Shown piece by piece: positions 34,845 to 44,700 of a stretch of 64,000 nt of DNA. Below the pieces are notes generated by a model. That model was given only the letters and a program-made list of their open reading frames with translations. It was not told the DNA's origin and did not search any database. Source of the DNA: Caulobacter sp. SLTY (GTDB lineage Bacteria > Pseudomonadota > Alphaproteobacteria > Caulobacterales > Caulobacteraceae); assembly GCF_009905535.1 (NCBI RefSeq), contig NZ_JAAALA010000005.1:1-64000 (forward strand), in the 5' to 3' direction. Positions within the stretch are counted from its first letter, which is position 1, and the number at the start of each line of letters is the position of its first letter. A program made the translations under genes and the position numbers.

Positions 34845-35606
34845 TCAACCGCGCGGCAGTAGGGACAGATAGTCTCGGGCGTTGCGGTGGATCGGGCTGA
34901 CCGCTTCCACGAACCGCATCAGCGCGGCCGGGTCGGCGATGATCAGGCCGCGGTACTGCTTCTTCACCGCCCCGGCGGCGATCAGGTCGCGAACCACCCG
35001 GACAACGGCCGAGCGCGACAACCCCAGGAACTCGGCGATGTCCTCATAGGTCACCGGCGCCGGCAGCGGCATGTTGGCCCCCTCCAGCAGGTCGGGCCGG
35101 CGGCCCAGGTAGGTGATCGCCTTGGCCACGCGGGCGCTGTGGGAATCCACGACGTTGATCACCGATCGGTCGTGCTCCATCCGGGCGCGGAAACAGATCA
35201 GCTGCAGCATGCCGGCCAACAGCCGCGGATCGCCGAACAGCTCGGTCCGCATCGCTTCCGCGGGAACCCTGATCAGCTTTGAGCGGACCCGCACCACGGT
35301 GTCGAACAGCACGCCCCGGTCATCGATCACCGGCACCAGCCCCACCACCTGCGGCGGGGCCATCAGGTCGGCCAGGTAGCGAACCCCGTCGGCAGTGATG
35401 GTCACCGCTTCCAGGCAACCCTCGACGACGATCCACATCTCGGTGGCCGGCTCGGATGCCCGGGCCAGCATCGCGCCGGCCTCGTACCAGCCCAGGGTGC
35501 TCACCGCCGCCAGCCGCTCCAGCGCCGCGTCAGGCCAGAACGACAGGGGCGCGGCCTTGCGCAGATCCTCCGGTCGCACCGCCTGCCGGCCGTTATCCTT
35601 GTCCAC
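34845..35606 (-). CDS. Crp/Fnr-family regulator, paralogue 1 of the RTX array
   Basis: A 253-aa protein. The N-terminal cNMP-like beta-roll (about 20-150) reads WYEAGAMLARASEPATEMWIVVEGCLEAVTI, and the C-terminal winged helix reads VTYEDIAEFLGLSRSAVVRVVRDLIAAGAVKKQYRG. The Arg/Ser phosphate cassette of cAMP receptors is not obvious and no Fe-S Cys set is present, so the signal is unknown. A close paralogue of the same length lies at 46240-47001. It is divergent from the FG-GAP/RTX gene at 35787 (180 bases), which suggests it controls that gene. Confidence 0.88.
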   Translation of the reverse strand: MDKDNGRQAVRPEDLRKAAPLSFWPDAALERLAAVSTLGWYEAGAMLARASEPATEMWIVVEGCLEAVTITADGVRYLADLMAPPQVVGLVPVIDDRGVLFDTVVRVRSKLIRVPAEAMRTELFGDPRLLAGMLQLICFRARMEHDRSVINVVDSHSARVAKAITYLGRRPDLLEGANMPLPAPVTYEDIAEFLGLSRSAVVRVVRDLIAAGAVKKQYRGLIIADPAALMRFVEAVSPIHRNARDYLSLLPRG

Positions 35607-35696
35607 GCCGCGATCCCTTACGCCACAACGGGCCCGTCCCGACCCTTGCCCGCGACATTAACCAGATTGGGCAATCGGGAGCGAGGGGCGCGGGGG

Positions 35697-35786
35697 CTCA
35701 AAATGCGCTCAATCGTGTCTGCAGACCCGATCCGTCTTTGCGAAACCTGCTTGGCTGCTCCGGCTACGCCGCGTCCGGAGTTCGCC
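35697..35786 (+). repeat. conserved leader upstream of RTX protein A (copy 1)
   Basis: These 90 nt just before the ATG of the gene at 35787 match 41671-41761 before the third array gene at about 85-90 percent with one indel. Shared words include CTCAAAATGCGC, GCAGACCCGATCCG and TTTGCGAAACCTGCTTGG. The block may hold the promoter and 5' UTR. Confidence 0.7.
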
Positions 35787-38606
35787 ATGCCCTTCCCCGC
35801 CGTCCTCAACCTCTCCAGCCTCAATGGAACCAACGGTGTCCGGATCAACGGAGTCGGCCCGGGGGACAGCACCGGCCGCTCGGTCGACGCCGCGGACGTC
35901 AACGGAGACGGCTATGTCGACCTGATTATCGGCGCGAACGCCGCCGATACAAACGGATCCAACGCCGGCGCCACCTACGTCGTGTTCGGCGGGCCCGCGG
36001 GGTTTCCGGCCATCTTTGACCTCGCCGACCTCGATGGAGCCAACGGGTTCCGCATCGTCGGCGAGATGGCGAACGACGCCAGCGGTTTCATGGTCGCCTC
36101 GGTGGGGGACATCAACGCCGATGGCTATGACGATCTGGCCATCGGCGGCGCCCGCTTGGCCCATGTTGTCTTCGGCGCGGCGGGCGGGTTCGCGGCCGAC
36201 CTCGACCTTTCCAGCCTGGACGGGACCAACGGCTTTCAGTTTGCCCACCCGCTACGGACGCGCCCGTCCCTGGCCTCGGCCGGCGATTTCAACGGCGATG
36301 GCCTGGTCGACATGATCATCGGCTTTGCGGACGACGACTTCTATCTGGTGTTCGGAACAGACGCGGGCTTCCCCGCCAACCTGGATCTGGCGTCCCTCGA
36401 CGGCAGCGACGGCTTCCAAATCATCGGCGAGTCGACGCCCCATACGCCCGGCCATGAGGTGGCTTCGGCCGGCGATGTGAACAACGACGGCTTCGACGAT
36501 GTGATCATCGGGCTCAGGTTGGGCGGTCCGGGCGACGATTATCCGGGCGCCGCCTATGTGGTGTTCGGCGCCGCGGGGGGCTTCGCCCCCGGCTTCGCGT
36601 TGTCGGATCTGGATGGGACCAACGGGTTTCGCATGGTCGGGGTGGGCGACTTCGCCGCTACGGGCAACTCGGTCGCTTCCGCAGGTGACATCAATGGCGA
36701 TGGCTATGCCGACATGATCGTCGGGGCCTACTACGCTGACACAAACGGCGACAAATCAGGCGCGGCCTATGTGGTGTTCGGTGCGGCGGGCGGGTTCGCC
36801 GCCGATCTGGACCTCGGGACGCTGGACGGGACGAACGGCTTTCGCATCAATGGCGCGGCGACGGGCGACCGCGCCGGCGCGTCCGTTTCCTCCGCCGGTG
36901 ACATCAACGGCGACGGCCTCGACGACCTGCTTGTCGGAGCCTGGGGCGCGAGCCCCGACGGCTTCCGGTCCGGCTCGACCTATGTGGTGTTCGGGTCCGC
37001 CTCCGCCTTCGCGGCCGAGCTGGAGCTCTCCAGCCTGGATGGAACGAACGGCTTCCGCATCGATGGGAATGGGGAGCGCCATCTGACGGGGTATTCGGTC
37101 GCGGCGGCCGGTGACGTCAATGGAGACGGGGTCGATGACCTGTTCATCTCAGCCCCCGCCATTGCGGCCACCGGCGAGCCCGGCGCCGTCTTTGTTCTGT
37201 TCGGCCAGGCCAACCCGGTCGTCTTCGCGGGCACGGCGGGCGCCGACACCGTCGATGGCGCGGCAGGCGAGGATCAGCTCAGCGGCCTTGGCGGCAGTGA
37301 CGTCCTGAACGGCCTGGGCGGCGACGATCTGCTGGACGGCGGGGACGCCAAGGACGTCCTCTATGGCGGCGAAGGGGCGGACACCCTCATCGGCGGCGCC
37401 GGCGGTGACCTGCTTGACGGCGGCACGGGCGCTGACCAGATGGCCGGCGGCCTGGGCGACGACACCTATGTGGTCGACAGCCTGGATGACATCTTCACCG
37501 AGGCGGCCGGCGAGGGCCAGGACAGGGTGAGGAGCAGCGTGACCTTCACGCTCGGCGCCACCCTGGAGAACCTGCAGCTGACCGGCGCCGGCGCCGTCAA
37601 CGGCTCCGGCAATGCGCTGGCCAACCAGATCGACGGCAACAGCGGCGCCAACAACATCAGCGGCAACGGCGGGAACGACCTCATCCGGGGCAATGGGGGC
37701 GACGATTTCCTGAACGGGGACCAGGGGGATGATCAGGTCCTCGGCGGCGACGGGGCTGACAGACTCTCCGGCGGCGTGGGCGCCGACCGCATCGAGGGCG
37801 GGGCAGGGGCTGATGAGATCAGCGGGGACGATGGGAACGACATCCTCGACGGCGGGTCCGACAACGATGTGATCTTCGGCTTGACGGGAAACGACCAGCT
37901 GAACGGGGGCGATGGAGACGACCTCATGCGGGCGGGTGACGGAAACGACATCCTTACCGGCGGCGGCGGGGTCGATGAGATGCACGGGGACGCGGGGGAC
38001 GACACCTATTTCGCGGCGGCAGGGGATGACCTCAGGGAACGAGCGAACGCCGGCGTCGACACGGTCCGCAGCATCGATGACTGGGTTCTGGGCGCCAATT
38101 TCGAGCGGCTTGTCCTGGAAGGGGCGGGCGATACCGACGGGACCGGCAACGAACTGGCCAACCAACTGACCGGCAACAGCGGCGCCAACATCCTCGATGG
38201 GGCGGCCGGCAACGACAACATCAATGGCGGTCTCGGCGCCGACCGGATCATCGGCGGGACGGGCAACGACATCCTGACCGGCGGCGGCGGGATCGACACC
38301 TTCGCGGTGCGGCAGGAGTCGGTCTATTCGAGTCTCTCGCCGCAGGGCCGGGTCCTGGAGGTCGACACCATCGCCGACTACCAGATCGGCGTGGACATCA
38401 TCGACCTGTCGGCGATCGCGTCCGGCGACGCGGACGGCGCCTTCAATCTGGTGTCGAATTTCGACGGTGTCGCGGGCCGGATGACCCTGAAGTTCGCAGG
38501 CGGCGTGACCAGCCTCTCGCTGGATGTCGATGGCGACTCCAAGGCCGACTACCTGCTGAAGATCAACGGCGACGTCACCGGCGAAAGCGGCCGCTGGCTT
38601 CTCTGA
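35787..38606 (+). CDS. FG-GAP/RTX protein A
   Basis: A 939-aa protein. Residues 1-476 hold seven FG-GAP repeats of about 65-72 aa (core LDGTNGFRI..G....S.GDINGDG.DD..IGA......VVFG), each with a DxNxDGxxD calcium loop, and should fold as a seven-bladed propeller. Residues 477-836 are RTX nonapeptides (GGxGxDxLx) mixed with DDTYVVDS...TFTLGATLENLQL segments. Residues 837-939 are a domain shared by six array proteins (VDTIADYQIGVDIIDLSAI) ending GESGRWLL, probably a type I secretion signal. There is no N-terminal signal. The ATG at 35787 fits the starts of its paralogues. Confidence 0.9.
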   Translation: MPFPAVLNLSSLNGTNGVRINGVGPGDSTGRSVDAADVNGDGYVDLIIGANAADTNGSNAGATYVVFGGPAGFPAIFDLADLDGANGFRIVGEMANDASGFMVASVGDINADGYDDLAIGGARLAHVVFGAAGGFAADLDLSSLDGTNGFQFAHPLRTRPSLASAGDFNGDGLVDMIIGFADDDFYLVFGTDAGFPANLDLASLDGSDGFQIIGESTPHTPGHEVASAGDVNNDGFDDVIIGLRLGGPGDDYPGAAYVVFGAAGGFAPGFALSDLDGTNGFRMVGVGDFAATGNSVASAGDINGDGYADMIVGAYYADTNGDKSGAAYVVFGAAGGFAADLDLGTLDGTNGFRINGAATGDRAGASVSSAGDINGDGLDDLLVGAWGASPDGFRSGSTYVVFGSASAFAAELELSSLDGTNGFRIDGNGERHLTGYSVAAAGDVNGDGVDDLFISAPAIAATGEPGAVFVLFGQANPVVFAGTAGADTVDGAAGEDQLSGLGGSDVLNGLGGDDLLDGGDAKDVLYGGEGADTLIGGAGGDLLDGGTGADQMAGGLGDDTYVVDSLDDIFTEAAGEGQDRVRSSVTFTLGATLENLQLTGAGAVNGSGNALANQIDGNSGANNISGNGGNDLIRGNGGDDFLNGDQGDDQVLGGDGADRLSGGVGADRIEGGAGADEISGDDGNDILDGGSDNDVIFGLTGNDQLNGGDGDDLMRAGDGNDILTGGGGVDEMHGDAGDDTYFAAAGDDLRERANAGVDTVRSIDDWVLGANFERLVLEGAGDTDGTGNELANQLTGNSGANILDGAAGNDNINGGLGADRIIGGTGNDILTGGGGIDTFAVRQESVYSSLSPQGRVLEVDTIADYQIGVDIIDLSAIASGDADGAFNLVSNFDGVAGRMTLKFAGGVTSLSLDVDGDSKADYLLKINGDVTGESGRWLL

Positions 38607-38665
38607 GCCGACCCCCGACCCCCGCCAAATGAGAAGCGCCCCTGCGCAAAGATCGAGAGACGCCC

Positions 38666-41551
38666 ATGGCTTTCCCCGCCCTGTTTGACCTCACCACCCT
38701 TGACGGAACCAACGGCTTCCGGCTGGTCGGCGCCCAAGCCGGTGATCTGGCCGGCCGAACGGTGACCTCGGCCGGGGACATTAACGGCGACGGGATCGCG
38801 GATATCCTTATCGGCGCCTACATTGCCGACGCGCCGGGCTTCAACACCGGAGCCGCCTATGTGGTGTTCGGCCGGGCCGGGGGATTCAGCGCCAGCCTGG
38901 ATCTCGCCGCCCTGGACGGAAGCAACGGCTTCCGGCTCACCGGGCTGCCGGACCGGGGCTACGCCGGCCAGTCGGTATCCAGCGCCGGCGATATCAACGG
39001 AGACGGCATCGACGATCTGGTGGTCGGCGCGTTCGGCGTCGCGCCGAACGGCGCCAGGTCAGGCGCGGCCTATGTCGTGTTCGGCAGCACGGCGGGGTTC
39101 GACGCGGATCTTGACCTGACCACGCTGGATGGAACGAGCGGTTTTGCGATCAACGGCGCCGCGGCCGGGGATTACGTCGGCTGGTCCGTGTCCTCGGCCG
39201 GGGACGTCAATGGAGATGGCGTCGACGACCTCATCGTCGGGGCCCGGGGCGCCGACCCCGGCGCCGATCGCAGCGGCGCCAGCTATGTTGTTTTCGGCAG
39301 CGAGGACCCGTTCGATGCCGCGATCGAGCTGTCCGCTCTCGATGGCGCCAACGGCTTCCGGATCAGCGGCGTGGGAGTCTTGGATTACAGCGGCTGGTCG
39401 GTGGCCTCGGTGGGTGATGTCAATGCGGACGGGTTCGACGACCTGCTCGTCGGCGCCGTCACGGCCGACGCCAACGGTCTCAACTCCGGCGCCGCCTATG
39501 TGATCTTTGGCGGAGACGCCGGGTTTCCGGCCGATATCCCGCTCTCCAGCCTTGATGGGACCAATGGGTTCAGGATCGTCGGCGCAGCAGCCGGCGACAG
39601 GGCGGGTCGAGTCCTCGGGTCGGCAGGCGATGTGAATGGCGACGGCATCGCCGATCTGATCATCGGAGCCACCAACGCGGACGCCACCGGATCCAACTCC
39701 GGCGCCAGCTATGTGGTCTTCGGCGCCAGCGGCGGCTTCGCGGCCGATCTCGACCTGTCCAGCCTGGATGGGACGAACGGCTTCCGGATTTCGGGCGGGG
39801 CGGCGGGCGACTACGTCGGCGGCTCGGTCGCCTCGGCCGGGGACATCAACGGCGATGGCTTCAACGACCTGATCATCGGGGCGCAATATTCGGACGCGAA
39901 CGGGGCCAACTCCGGCTCGGCCTATATCCTCTTTGGACGGTCCGGTCCCTTCGCCGCCAATCTCGACCTGACGACGCTGGATGGCGAGACAGGCTTCCGG
40001 ATCAACGGTCTGCAGATCGATGGTTACTTCGGATTCGCCGTGGCCGGGGTCGGCGACGTCAATCGTGACGGCGTCGATGATTTCATCGTCGGGGCCTATA
40101 GCTCTGACATCAGCGCCGCCAATTCCGGCGCCGCCTACGTCATCTTCGGCCAGGCGGACCAGATCGTCTTCGCCGGCACGCCGGCCGACGACACGGCCAA
40201 CGGCGGCATCCTGGACGACCAGCTCAGCGGCCTTGGCGGCTCGGACGTCCTGAACGGCCTGGGCGGCGACGACCTGCTGAATGGCGGGGACGCCAAGGAC
40301 TTCCTCTATGGCGGCGAAGGGGCGGACACCCTGATCGGCGGCGCCGGCGGCGACCTGCTGGATGGTGGGAGCGGTGTGGACGAGATGGCCGGCGGCCTGG
40401 GGGACGACACCTATGTGGTGGATGAGTTCCTTGACCGGGCCACCGAGGCCGCGAACGAAGGCCAGGACCGGGTGAGGAGCAGCGTAAACTTCACTCTGAT
40501 TGCCAACCTGGAAAACCTGCAGCTGACCGGATCTGCCGACATCAATGGGTTCGGCAATGAGCTGGGCAACCAGATCGACGGCAACAGCGGCGCCAACAAC
40601 ATCAGCGGCAACGGCGGGAACGACCTCATCCGCGGCCAGGGGGGCGACGACACCCTCCGCGGCAACGACGGGGACGACCAGGTCCTCGGCGGCGATGGGA
40701 ATGACCGACTTTCCGGCAACGCGGGCGCTGACCGGATCGAGGGCGGGGCAGGGACTGACAACATCGGCGGAGATGATGGGAACGACATCCTCAACGGCGG
40801 GTCCGACAACGACGTGATCATCGGCGGGACGGGCAACGACCAACTGTACGGGGACGATGGAGACGATGAGCTTTTGGGGGGCGAGGGAAACGACGTCCTC
40901 ACCGGCGGCGCCGGCGCCGATGAGATGTACGGGCAGTCGGGGGACGACACCTATGTCGTAGCGGCGGGAGACACCGTCCTGGAATTCTCCAACGAGGGTA
41001 CCGACACGATTCGCAGTGCGGGCGCCTGGGTTCTTGGCAATAATTTCGAACGGCTGATCCTGGAGGGGTCGGCCGACATCAACGGAACCGGCAACGCGCT
41101 GGCCAACCAGCTGACCGGCAATGCCGGCGCCAACACTCTCGATGGGGCGGCCGGCAACGACAACATCAATGGCGGTCTCGGCGCCGACCGGATCATCGGC
41201 GGGACGGGCAACGACATCCTGACCGGTGGCGGCGGGATCGACACCTTCGCAGTGCGGCAGGAGTCGGTCTATTCGAGCCGCTCTCCGCAGGGGCGGTCCT
41301 TGGAGGTCGACACCATCGCCGACTACCAGATCGGCGTGGACATCATCGACCTGTCGGCCATCGTGTCGCGCGACGCGGACGGCGCCTTCAATCTGGTCTC
41401 GAACTTCGACGGCGTGGCGGGCCGGATGACCCTGAAGTTCGCCGGCGGGACGACCACCCTGTCACTGGATGTCGATGGCGACTCCAAGGCTGACTACCTG
41501 CTGAAGATCAACGGCGACGTCACCGGCGAAAGCGGCCGCTGGCTGCTCTAG
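38666..41551 (+). CDS. FG-GAP/RTX protein B
   Basis: A 961-aa paralogue of protein A starting 59 bases after it, so probably in the same operon. Seven FG-GAP repeats fill about 1-500, RTX nonapeptides 501-857, and the shared C-terminal domain 858-961. The seven blades here are the most regular in the array (period about 71-72 aa). The last 246 nt are nearly identical to those of the neighbours. Its TAG stop lies in the first bases of a CTAG-bounded repeat. Function is unknown; a calcium-dependent secreted or surface protein is inferred. Confidence 0.9.
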   Translation: MAFPALFDLTTLDGTNGFRLVGAQAGDLAGRTVTSAGDINGDGIADILIGAYIADAPGFNTGAAYVVFGRAGGFSASLDLAALDGSNGFRLTGLPDRGYAGQSVSSAGDINGDGIDDLVVGAFGVAPNGARSGAAYVVFGSTAGFDADLDLTTLDGTSGFAINGAAAGDYVGWSVSSAGDVNGDGVDDLIVGARGADPGADRSGASYVVFGSEDPFDAAIELSALDGANGFRISGVGVLDYSGWSVASVGDVNADGFDDLLVGAVTADANGLNSGAAYVIFGGDAGFPADIPLSSLDGTNGFRIVGAAAGDRAGRVLGSAGDVNGDGIADLIIGATNADATGSNSGASYVVFGASGGFAADLDLSSLDGTNGFRISGGAAGDYVGGSVASAGDINGDGFNDLIIGAQYSDANGANSGSAYILFGRSGPFAANLDLTTLDGETGFRINGLQIDGYFGFAVAGVGDVNRDGVDDFIVGAYSSDISAANSGAAYVIFGQADQIVFAGTPADDTANGGILDDQLSGLGGSDVLNGLGGDDLLNGGDAKDFLYGGEGADTLIGGAGGDLLDGGSGVDEMAGGLGDDTYVVDEFLDRATEAANEGQDRVRSSVNFTLIANLENLQLTGSADINGFGNELGNQIDGNSGANNISGNGGNDLIRGQGGDDTLRGNDGDDQVLGGDGNDRLSGNAGADRIEGGAGTDNIGGDDGNDILNGGSDNDVIIGGTGNDQLYGDDGDDELLGGEGNDVLTGGAGADEMYGQSGDDTYVVAAGDTVLEFSNEGTDTIRSAGAWVLGNNFERLILEGSADINGTGNALANQLTGNAGANTLDGAAGNDNINGGLGADRIIGGTGNDILTGGGGIDTFAVRQESVYSSRSPQGRSLEVDTIADYQIGVDIIDLSAIVSRDADGAFNLVSNFDGVAGRMTLKFAGGTTTLSLDVDGDSKADYLLKINGDVTGESGRWLL

Positions 41552-41612
41552 AGCGCGTTCCGATTAGTGGGAACCGGTAATCGGACCAAACGCGCGACCA
41601 CAAAGACTCTAG
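41548..41612. repeat. CTAG-bounded intergenic repeat, copy 2
   Basis: A 65-nt element with the same core as 28705-28765 (GATTAGTGGGAACCGGTAAT) and the later word CAAACGCGCGACC. It begins with the stop codon of the gene before it and ends GACTCTAG, which includes a GANTC (CcrM) methylation site. It touches the next hairpin element. Confidence 0.65.
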
Positions 41613-41653
41613 AGCAGCGTGATTTGATTTCATCAAATCGCGCCCTGCTCTAG
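41609..41653. repeat. CTAG-bounded hairpin element
   Basis: CTAGAGCAG (41609-41617) pairs with CTGCTCTAG (41645-41653), and the inner GATTTGAT pairs with ATCAAATC around a TTC loop. The middle of the stem has mismatches. Such CTAG/GATTTGAT palindromes resemble known Caulobacter intergenic repeats. It may also end transcription of the gene B transcript before the leader of gene C. Confidence 0.6.
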
Positions 41654-41670
41654 TACCCGGTTGGGCGCCC

Positions 41671-41761
41671 CTCAAAATGCGCCCAATCGTGTCAGCAGAC
41701 CCGATCCGGTTTTGCGAAACCTGCTTGGGTGCTCCGGTTATCCCCGCGTCCGGAGCCATCC
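41671..41761 (+). repeat. conserved leader upstream of RTX protein C (copy 2)
   Basis: These 91 nt match 35697-35786 before protein A. The likeness ends upstream, where this copy borders the CTAG hairpin and copy 1 borders the Crp-divergent region. It was probably duplicated along with the gene. Confidence 0.7.
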
Positions 41762-44605
41762 ATGCCCTTCTCCGCCACCCTCAATCTCGCCGACCTCGAC
41801 GGCGCCAACGGCTTTCGCATCACCGGCGTGGCCGAGATCGACCAGGCCGGCTACTCGGTCGCCTCGGCGGGGGACGTCAACGGTGACGGGATCGACGACC
41901 TGATCATCGGAGCCCGGGTCGCGGACCCGAACGGCCAGAACTCCGGCGCCAGCTATGTGGTGTTCGGCAGCGCCTCTGCCCGCCCGGCCAGCATCGACCT
42001 CGCCGACCTCGACGGGACCAACGGCTTCAGGATCAGCGGCACGGCGGAGAGCGACTATACCGGCCGATCGGTCTCCTCGGCGGGGGACGTCAACGGCGAT
42101 GGCTACGCCGACCTGTTCATCGGCGGCCGCAACTCAGGCTTCGTTGTGTTCGGCGCCGACGGCGGCTTTTCGGCCAACCTCAACCTCTCCAGCCTGAACG
42201 GAAGCAACGGCTTCCGCATGATCGGCGGGGGCGACCAGACCGGCCGGTCCGTCTCTTCGGCCGGTGATGTCAACGGCGATGGCCTGGATGACATGATCAT
42301 CGGCGCCCACAACGCCATCCTCAACGGGGGCGGTTCAGGCGAAAGCTATGTGGTGTTCGGGACCGAAGAGGGCTTTTCCGCCACGGTCGACCTTTCGGCG
42401 CTCGACGGGCCCGACGGCTTCCGCATCAGTGGCGCCGAGGCGTACGGCAGCGGTTATGCGGTCGCCTCGGCCGGCGACGTCAATGGGGACGGCGTCGGCG
42501 ACCTGATCATCGGGGCGCGCTTCGCCAATGCCAATTACGGCGGCGCCTATGTGGTGTTCGGCGACGCCGGGGGCTTCGGCGCCGACCTGGACCTCTCCGC
42601 CCTCGACGGGGACAACGGCTTCAGCCTCTCCGGGGTGGGGTGGAACGACTGGACCGGCGGGTCCGTCTCCTCGGCGGGAGACGTCAACGGCGATGGCTTC
42701 GACGATGTGATCATCGGGGCCACTCAGGTCGACGGAAACGGCAGCAACGCCGGCGCCGCCTTCGTGGTGTTCGGCGCCGCCGACGGCTTCGCGGCCGATC
42801 TCGACCTCGCGGCCCTGGACGGAACGAACGGCTTTCGCATCAGCGGCGGGGCGGCGGGGGACTACGCCGGCCGGTCGGTCGCCTCGGCGGGTGACATCAA
42901 TGGCGATGGCTTCGACGACGTGATCGTCGGGGCCTCCGGCGCCGACAGCAACGGCAGCCAGTCGGGGTCCAGCTACGTGGTGTTCGGCGCCGCCGGCGGG
43001 TTCGCGGCCGTGGTGCAGGTCTCCAGCCTGGACGGGACCAACGGTTTCCGCATTGTCGGCGCGACGGCCCAGGAAATCAGCGGCTGGTCGGTCGATGGGG
43101 CCGGCGATGTCAATCAGGATGGCCTGGACGACCTGATCGTCGGGGCCTGGGGCGCGTTCGTGAACGGCGTCTCCACCGGCGCGGCCTATGTCATCTATGG
43201 CCAGGCCATGGCGGCGGTGGTCGAGACCGGCACGGCCGGCGCGGACATCTTCGACGGCGGCTCCGGCGACGACCGGCTCAGCGGCCTCGGCGGCAGTGAC
43301 ACCCTGACCGGCCTCGGCGGGGACGACCTGCTGGATGGCGGGGACGCCAAGGACTTCCTCTACGGCGGTGAAGGGGCTGACACCCTGTTCGGCGGCGCGG
43401 GCGGCGACCTGCTGGACGGCGGAACCGGCGCCGACCAGATGGCCGGAGGCCTGGGCGACGACAACTATGTGGTCGACAGCCTGGGTGACGTCGTCACCGA
43501 AGCGGCGGGCGAGGGCCAGGACCGGGTGAGGAGCAGCGTGACCTTCACGCTCGGCGCCACCCTGGAAAACCTGCAGCTGATCGGCTCGGCCGACATCAAC
43601 GGCTCGGGAAATGAGCTGGGCAACCAGATCGACGGAAACAGCGGCGTCAACAACATCAGCGGCAACGGCGGCGCCGACCTGATCCGGGGCCATGGGGGCG
43701 ACGATGTCCTACGCGGCAACGACGGGGACGACCAGATCCTCGGCGGCGACGGGGCCGACAACATTCGCGGCGGCGTGGGCGCCGACCGGCTCGAAGGCGG
43801 GGCGGGGGCCGACCTCCTGAGCGGCGATGATGGGAACGACATCATCGACGGCGGTTCTGACAACGACGTGATCTATGGAGATATCGGCGCCGACCAGCTG
43901 AACGGGGGCGACGGAAACGACATCCTCCTCGCCGGCGACGGAAACGACGTCCTCAACGGCGGCGCCGGGGTCGACGAACTGCGTGGCGGCGGGGGGGACG
44001 ACACCTATTTCGTGGCGGCGGGAAACGTGGCCGGGGAAAGCGCCAACGAAGGCGTCGATACGATTCGCAGCGCCGGCGACTGGGTCCTGCGCGAAAATTT
44101 CGAACGGCTGGTGCTGGACGGGGCGGGCGACTTCGCCGGGACCGGCAACGCGCTGGCCAACCAGATCACCGGCAACAGCGGCGCCAACATCCTCGATGGG
44201 GCGGCCGGCAACGACAACATCAACGGCGGCCTGGGCGTCGACCGGATCATCGGCGGGACGGGCAACGATATCCTGACCGGCGGCGGCGGCATCGACACCT
44301 TCGTGGTGCGGCAGGAGTCGGTCTATTCGAGCCTGGCGCCGCAGGGCCGGGTCCTGGAGGTCGACACCATCGCCGACTACCAGATCGGCGTGGACATCAT
44401 CGACCTGTCGGCGATCGCGTCAGGCGATGCGGACGGCGCCTTCAATCTGGTGTCGAACTTCGACGGCGTGGCAGGCCGGATGACCCTGAAGTTCGCCGGC
44501 GGGACAACCACCCTTTCGCTCGATGTCGATGGCGACTCCAAGGCCGACTACCTGCTGAAGATCAACGGCGACGTCACCGGTGAAAGCGGCCGCTGGCTGC
44601 TCTGA
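41762..44605 (+). CDS. FG-GAP/RTX protein C
   Basis: A 947-aa paralogue with seven FG-GAP repeats (about 1-485), RTX repeats (486-844) and the shared C-terminal domain (845-947, ending GESGRWLL). It starts MPFSATLNLADLDGANGFRI, aligned with protein A, and is preceded by the duplicated leader. The propeller differs more between copies than the C-terminal end does. It is likely secreted by a type I system coded elsewhere. Confidence 0.9.
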   Translation: MPFSATLNLADLDGANGFRITGVAEIDQAGYSVASAGDVNGDGIDDLIIGARVADPNGQNSGASYVVFGSASARPASIDLADLDGTNGFRISGTAESDYTGRSVSSAGDVNGDGYADLFIGGRNSGFVVFGADGGFSANLNLSSLNGSNGFRMIGGGDQTGRSVSSAGDVNGDGLDDMIIGAHNAILNGGGSGESYVVFGTEEGFSATVDLSALDGPDGFRISGAEAYGSGYAVASAGDVNGDGVGDLIIGARFANANYGGAYVVFGDAGGFGADLDLSALDGDNGFSLSGVGWNDWTGGSVSSAGDVNGDGFDDVIIGATQVDGNGSNAGAAFVVFGAADGFAADLDLAALDGTNGFRISGGAAGDYAGRSVASAGDINGDGFDDVIVGASGADSNGSQSGSSYVVFGAAGGFAAVVQVSSLDGTNGFRIVGATAQEISGWSVDGAGDVNQDGLDDLIVGAWGAFVNGVSTGAAYVIYGQAMAAVVETGTAGADIFDGGSGDDRLSGLGGSDTLTGLGGDDLLDGGDAKDFLYGGEGADTLFGGAGGDLLDGGTGADQMAGGLGDDNYVVDSLGDVVTEAAGEGQDRVRSSVTFTLGATLENLQLIGSADINGSGNELGNQIDGNSGVNNISGNGGADLIRGHGGDDVLRGNDGDDQILGGDGADNIRGGVGADRLEGGAGADLLSGDDGNDIIDGGSDNDVIYGDIGADQLNGGDGNDILLAGDGNDVLNGGAGVDELRGGGGDDTYFVAAGNVAGESANEGVDTIRSAGDWVLRENFERLVLDGAGDFAGTGNALANQITGNSGANILDGAAGNDNINGGLGVDRIIGGTGNDILTGGGGIDTFVVRQESVYSSLAPQGRVLEVDTIADYQIGVDIIDLSAIASGDADGAFNLVSNFDGVAGRMTLKFAGGTTTLSLDVDGDSKADYLLKINGDVTGESGRWLL

Positions 44606-44700
44606 GCCCACGCCTCGGCGCCGGCCGATCCCCACCGCGATGAGCCCCCAAGCCCTGCCTCGCCGATCCGTCGGCGCGCGCGCAATCTGAAAGACCGACC

